64,000 nt of DNA from Biscogniauxia marginata (Eukaryota; Ascomycota; Sordariomycetes; Xylariales; Xylariaceae). This document shows positions 59,151-64,000 of the stretch, in pieces. The stretch is taken from contig MU404167.1 in the NCBI GenBank assembly GCA_022695795.1, forward strand, positions 62,001-126,000, given 5' to 3'. Positions within the stretch are counted from its first letter, which is position 1, and each line of letters starts with the position of its first letter. Made by a program: the position numbers and the translations under genes. The notes below the pieces were generated by a model that saw only the letters and a program-made list of their open reading frames with translations, was not told where the DNA came from and searched no databases.

Positions 59151-60069
59151 TAAAAATGTTATATTTCATTTTAATAATTTAATTAATACGGGGTTATAAA
59201 GCTTTAAAATACCTTGTAAGTTTTAACTTTAAATAACTTAGTTAAATAAGAGAAATAAAGGTTTATATATAAAGCTTATAAATCGCAAGCTTGCAAAGCT
59301 CCCCTTTTTCTCTATATAATTCTACTATTATTTATACATTTTATATATATTTATATTATTAATATAAATTTAAAAATATAAAGAAATATATAGAAATTTT
59401 TATTATTTCTTTTATATAAAAATTACTTAATTATAATTTAATGTCGTTTAAATATATATTTATATTAAATAATATCTTTTTATTTTAAAAAGTTAACTTT
59501 TAAAAATATTTATATAATATTATAAACAAAGGTCACGGAAGTTATTAACACGTATTATACCTATTTTAAGTTAGTTTTTAACTTGTAACAAATATATAAA
59601 GGTAGCTTCTTTCTTTTTCTTTTAAAATAAAGCAAGCGTTTATTTTGTTTTATTCCTTCTTTATAAAAATACACTAGTTATACCTAGCTTGCCTTATTTT
59701 TATAACATATAAATCTTAAATCTTTTTATATATTAAAAACTTTCTTTATATTTAATATAATTAAGTTATTTTATAAGTTTAAGTTTATTAATCTTTTTAT
59801 ATATTTATTAAAATAACTATTTAAATTATATTATATTAAATATATAAAATTAATATTAATTTATTTTTATAATATATTTATAAAGAGTTTTTTACTTTAT
59901 ATAAAACATTAAAAGTAAGTTAATAAGTATTTTATTAAATTATTTATAAATTATTTTATAAAAAGTTTATAATATTATCTTTAATTATAATTCTTTTTAT
60001 TAATTAAGCCTTAATTATTAGTTTTAATTAAAACACGGATTAATAAGTATAATATTATAAAGGGTTTTA

Positions 60070-60220
60070 AACCTTTTATATATAGCTTTAAAGATTAGTT
60101 AACCAGGTTTTAAGTTTATATAAAACCTTATTACCGTTTAATAGTTTAATCTCATTAGTTTTTAACTTTGTAATATATCCCCTTTTTAATTGCGCTTAAT
60201 TATTATTAAGTTTTTATAAT
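60070..60220 (+). repeat. Diverged direct repeat, copy 2
   Basis: The partner of 58991-59150. This copy keeps more C and G (for example TTAACCAGG where copy 1 has TTAATTAAG), so it is the less mutated of the two. Confidence 0.65.
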
Positions 60221-60625
60221 AATATATAAATAAAGTTATAAAATCAATTAATTTAAATAAATTAAAACTTAAAAGTTTATTAAAATATTAATTAATTAAA
60301 AATGATTAATATAAGTAATTAAAGGTTAAATGAAATTAATTAAGATAAAACTACGGATTAAAACTAGGTAATTTTCACACCTGCCTAGAACTGAAAGTGC
60401 ACGACGCGGGTACCGGGTGGCAACTCAAGGCTTATATGTAATTATGAGTCAAGGTAGATACCTTATAGTCTATAAAGTAACACAGCCCAATTCATAATTT
60501 AGTTTCTCGGTCAGTCTACCTAGATCTACAATCAATATTCCCAAGCTTAAAAAGCCCAAGATAATTCCTCGCGTTATAAAGCTAAATGTCGTCTAGTTTA
60601 GTGGTTCTTAACAAGCTAACTAAAA

Positions 60626-60640
60626 CCGCGCGAAGCGCGG
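60626..60640. repeat. Perfect CG hairpin CCGCGC-GAA-GCGCGG
   Basis: A 6-base perfect stem with a GAA loop inside otherwise AT-rich DNA, followed by CGGCCGGCTCGTTAC. Such a GC hairpin a few bases before an element end is typical of Helitron 3' termini, but the expected CTRR-T end reads CTCG-T here, so the assignment is open. Confidence 0.5.
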
Positions 60641-62108
60641 CGGCCGGCTCGTTACAATTCGAAACGGCTCGATATAATACTACTAACTATACCCTACTTC
60701 TTTAACTAATTAAATAACTTAAAATTTAAAGTATTATAACCCCTTATAATTATTATAATTAATTTAATTTTTTTCTTTTTTATTTATATATTATTAATAT
60801 TTTATAAATATATATTTCGTAATAAAACGGCATTTTAACACGAAATAAAATAAGGTTTAATATCATTATAATTAAATTATTATTACGTTTTTCGAGATAA
60901 AAGTAAAAAAATAAAATAAAAATAAAATAAAACTAAAAATATTTTAAGTTATATTAAATAAACTATTTTTTAATTATAACACGCCTTTTTTAAATTATTT
61001 ATAAGGTTTAAAAACATAATTAATAAGCTTTATATATTAATTAATACTTATAAAAACCTAAAAAAAACCTATTAATTCATATAATAAAAAGACGAAAAAA
61101 TAAAAATAATTAGTTTTATATTAATTATAAATATTATTATAACGATAAAAAAAGAAAATATTACCCGCGATAATAATAATATTAATAAAAATGTAAATAT
61201 TAAATATATAAAAAGGAAAAATATTAATTTATTAAACACTTATAAGAAGATTAAAAAAATAAAAAACTAATAAAAGGCGAAAAAAAGTTAAAATAAAAAA
61301 AACTACGTCACGTTCTTAACCGATTACGAAAAGATCAAAAAATTTACCTCGAAATCTAAGAAATAACCCGAAAATAAATAATTTATAATCGCGATATATT
61401 TATTTAATTAAGCATTTTAATATAAAGTTACTTTATTTCTTTTATTAAAAAAGCTAAAATTAAATACGATATTCATTTTAAACTAATATATAAAAAATAT
61501 TTTTTAAAGTATTATGTTAAATACCGACGCGACTCGCGTATTTATAACAAAAAAAAGCTAATACTTAATTTTAACTAAAAAGCATTTTAATTTACATTTA
61601 GAAATAAATAATAAACGCGCGAAAAAAGCTAATATTAAATTTAACGATAATTCTTTAATTAAGTTATTAAAAATAATTATAATTAATACACTTTTTAAAT
61701 AAATAAACTTTTATATAATAAAAATTAATACTTTATTTCTATTTTTATTAAAAAATATAAATTAATTAAAAATATATTTAAATAACGTTATTAATTAATT
61801 AATATATAAAAATAACGTAATAACTTAAGTCGTTTAAAAATAAAAATATTTATAATTTCAATTAAACGATATAACACATTTTATAAAAATAAAGTTATAA
61901 CGAATTTACACTTAATTTAATCACTTTTTAGTTAATAAGTTATAAAATCGAAATTAACAACTTTAAAAAAATTAATAAGTTTTATTATTATTATTAAATT
62001 AAAAGTAAAACGCTTTAAAGATTTAAATTTACCTTAAAAAACCCGGAAATCGACTTTAATTACGAAATTATTATAAATATTATATATCTAGAAAAACGAC
62101 TTATACTT

Positions 62109-62574
62109 TGTGACGAACCTCCCTGTGTGTTCCTAGTTAGCTGACTTCACAGGTGAGTACATACTAGGTTTTCTTGATTTAAAGGTAATAATAGGTTAAA
62201 ATTGGTTTAATTAATTCGTAATATTATGTTTATTAAAGAGGTTTTAAGGTACTTTCATTATAATATCAAAAAGTAACTATAGTCTTAAATTAATAGTTAA
62301 AAAATTTAAAACTAGATATATAAAAAATCCCATTCTTCTTATACTAATTCTTTCTTATATATAATACCTATTTAATATGTTAAATATCTTTAAATTTGAC
62401 TTATTTACTTGGATCTTCTTATATATAGCTCTTTTTAGATTTAACTTATTAAGTCGGATCTATATTACGTGACGTAAAATCGTACTCCCTACTTATACTT
62501 ATAAGGCGGGCATCCCTGATTTGTGCCTTTAATACCCATGTTAAATATCCCTTTCTCACGGTTAAGTCATAACA
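62109..62574 (-). repeat. 3' LTR of second gypsy copy
   Basis: TGTGACGAACCTCC to GTCATAACA on the + strand. The first ~230 bases match the other LTRs, but the U3 half after about 62340 differs from them apart from a shared TATATTACGTGA. Confidence 0.8.
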
Positions 62575-64000
62575 CTATTTCTCCTTTTTAGAATTCTTTA
62601 TCTTAAAGATTATTCGTAAATATTTCTTTTTATTTACCTCCCTTAATATATTTAGTAATTGAATTTTTAAGCGCCCTCATGTAAACTAAAAAAAAAAACG
62701 CGACGCTTTTACTCGTCGTATTAAAAACTGCGGCGTTAATATCGATATTATGCTTTATTTATATTATTTTAATTATTAATTAAAATGTATTATAACTATT
62801 AAAGAGTTAAGAAAATATAGTAAATATGTTTATTAAAAGGCCTAATATAATGATTTAAGAATTTCTTTAAATTTCTTTAATCGTTTAAATAATAAAGAGG
62901 AGCGATTATCCCTTTAAAAATAATAAGCCGAAAAATCTCTTTTTCGCTTATAATTTAAAATAGTTTTCGTTTTTTTTTAAATCTAGTTTAAAATAATTAA
63001 ATCTATTTCCCGGATAAAACGCGTTTACCTTCAAAAAGCGTTATTAAAAGAAAAAGGTTTAAAGATATTATAACGTGGTTTTTAAAACCTAAATAAACTA
63101 GAAAAGCAAAAGCGTCTAGAAAAAGAACAAGAACGTCTCTAAGTCGAACAATAATCTTTAGTTAAGTAGGTTAGAGTTGCTTTCGAGGTTGTCCCCTTTT
63201 TTGACTTGTTTTTCCTAGATTAAAACCCTGAATTCTAGGCTTTTTTAGCTGATCTGGGTTTTATTAATAAAAGTTCGCAAGTTTTTTTGTTAGGTTTTTT
63301 AAGTGTTTAAGAAGTTTTTAAGTATTTTTCTCGGGTGGGTAACTTTTTTATTTAACAAAATATTATAGTTAATCTTCGACTTATTTTAAATCTAATATTT
63401 TTTTTATTTTATACTTATTAGGGTTTTTTTTAAATTCTAGTTGGTTTTTTAGTATAGCGTTATTTAGTGCTGGTTTTAAGAGCGAAACATGAAATACAAG
63501 ATATATTCTAAATCCTTTTAATAATATTAACTTATAATTAACTTTTAAAACAATTTTTTTAATCCTATATAGTTCTAATTTCTTAAATTTAAGTTTTTTA
63601 CTAAGTCGCTTTATTTTAATTTAAGGTGTTTTTAATATTACACCTTGTCGTTAGTGAAGTAAGTAAATCATATCTCCTCTCTTAAAAATTAGTCCCTTAA
63701 TTCTTTTTTTATTATAGTACTTTATTATTTTATCTTAAATGAATTATAATTCTTTTTATAGCCGTTATTATACTGCTTAAACCTTTTCGGATAGTATTTT
63801 TACTTTTAGGGCCTTTGTTTTAACTCTTAGTGCTTTTATGAGTTTAATTAGTTGTCTTTAAACTTCCGCTTTTTACCTATATATTACCTCGTGTAGTGAC
63901 ATCTTTATATCTTCGTTAATTAAAGTGTTATATGTTATTTAGGTTATTAATAATAACTTTATCTAGTTATTTATTTCTTAGTTAATATAGCTTCGTAAAT
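62109..64000 (-). mobile_element. Second gypsy copy, cut by window edge
   Basis: It starts with a 466-base LTR (62109-62574) and continues into internal sequence that aligns with 7271 onwards of the first element. Shared landmarks are TTTCGAGGT(C/T)GTCCCC at about 63180 and CTTTTTCGGATAGTA at about 63785, equivalent to about 7816 and 8842. Orientation is minus, so this is its 3' end. It lacks the nested solo LTR, which shows the empty site. Mutation is of RIP type but somewhat lighter than in the first copy. Confidence 0.85.

Larger units (their letters stand above)
56945..62108. repeat. 5.2 kb RIP-degraded block with two spared islands
   Basis: Extremely AT-rich, with CpG kept and CpA/TpG depleted; no protein motif survives and I could not assign the parent elements. 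Two patches of near-normal composition stand out: about 58795-58990 (contains a TATTTATACC box and GGGGACCCAGCCCC) and about 60370-60660 (contains a CG hairpin). A diverged direct repeat lies at 58991-59150 and 60070-60220. Confidence 0.7.

Noticed and set aside
6869..64000. CRISPR-like arrays in the AT-rich repeats
   Set aside because: The repeats are LTRs and RIP-degraded elements, not short regularly spaced units, and the genome is eukaryotic.

Overview
The window is nuclear DNA of a filamentous ascomycete, most likely a sordariomycete. The evidence is short GT-AG introns (about 45-200 bases) with TACTAAC-like branch sites, fungus-specific families (PTH11/SAT4-type rhodopsin-domain protein, CFEM protein, highly reducing polyketide synthase, NIPA-type transporter), and long AT-rich blocks. 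In those blocks CpA/TpG is rare but CpG survives, the mark of repeat-induced point mutation (RIP). I cannot name the genus. All gene models were spliced by hand from conserved motifs and reading phase.

Left edge (1-5.6 kb): a PTH11-like seven-helix protein (minus) and a short-chain dehydrogenase/reductase (SDR, plus). From 5.65 to 14.63 kb lies an AT-rich block. Most of it is a RIP-degraded Ty3/gypsy retrotransposon on the minus strand (6869-14630), whose interior carries a younger solo LTR of the same family with a perfect TAACT target duplication.

14.65-27.8 kb looks like a small polyketide cluster: a cupin (minus, stop codon 23 bases from the LTR), two SDRs (minus; the second is AYR1-like with nine exons, one of 8 bases), and, divergently, an eight-exon highly reducing PKS of 2481 residues (KS-AT-DH-degenerate MT-ER-KR-ACP). 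No transcription factor, transporter, P450 or thioesterase was seen, so the PKS chain would need release by something else.

27.8-56 kb is ordinary gene-sparse chromosome: a secreted GH92 alpha-mannosidase (minus), a NIPA/DUF803 transporter with a long cytoplasmic tail, a type II membrane glycosyltransferase-like protein, a GPI-type CFEM protein, a CHIP/STUB1-like TPR/U-box ubiquitin ligase, a class V PLP enzyme, a small zinc-ribbon-like protein and an APH-fold kinase (minus). Intergenic stretches are long (up to 3.9 kb) and hold simple repeats, three long poly-G tracts and many ACCTAGGT-type palindromes.

56.5-64 kb is again repeat territory: a well-preserved solo LTR (TSD ATAAG), about 5 kb of RIP-degraded sequence with two less mutated islands, and from 62109 to the window edge a second truncated copy of the gypsy family. 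The most unusual signals are the LTR family whose copies share one half but carry different U3 modules with their own palindromic motifs, the micro-exons in the AYR1-like gene, and the abrupt change of RIP intensity inside one LTR at the edge of the PKS cluster.
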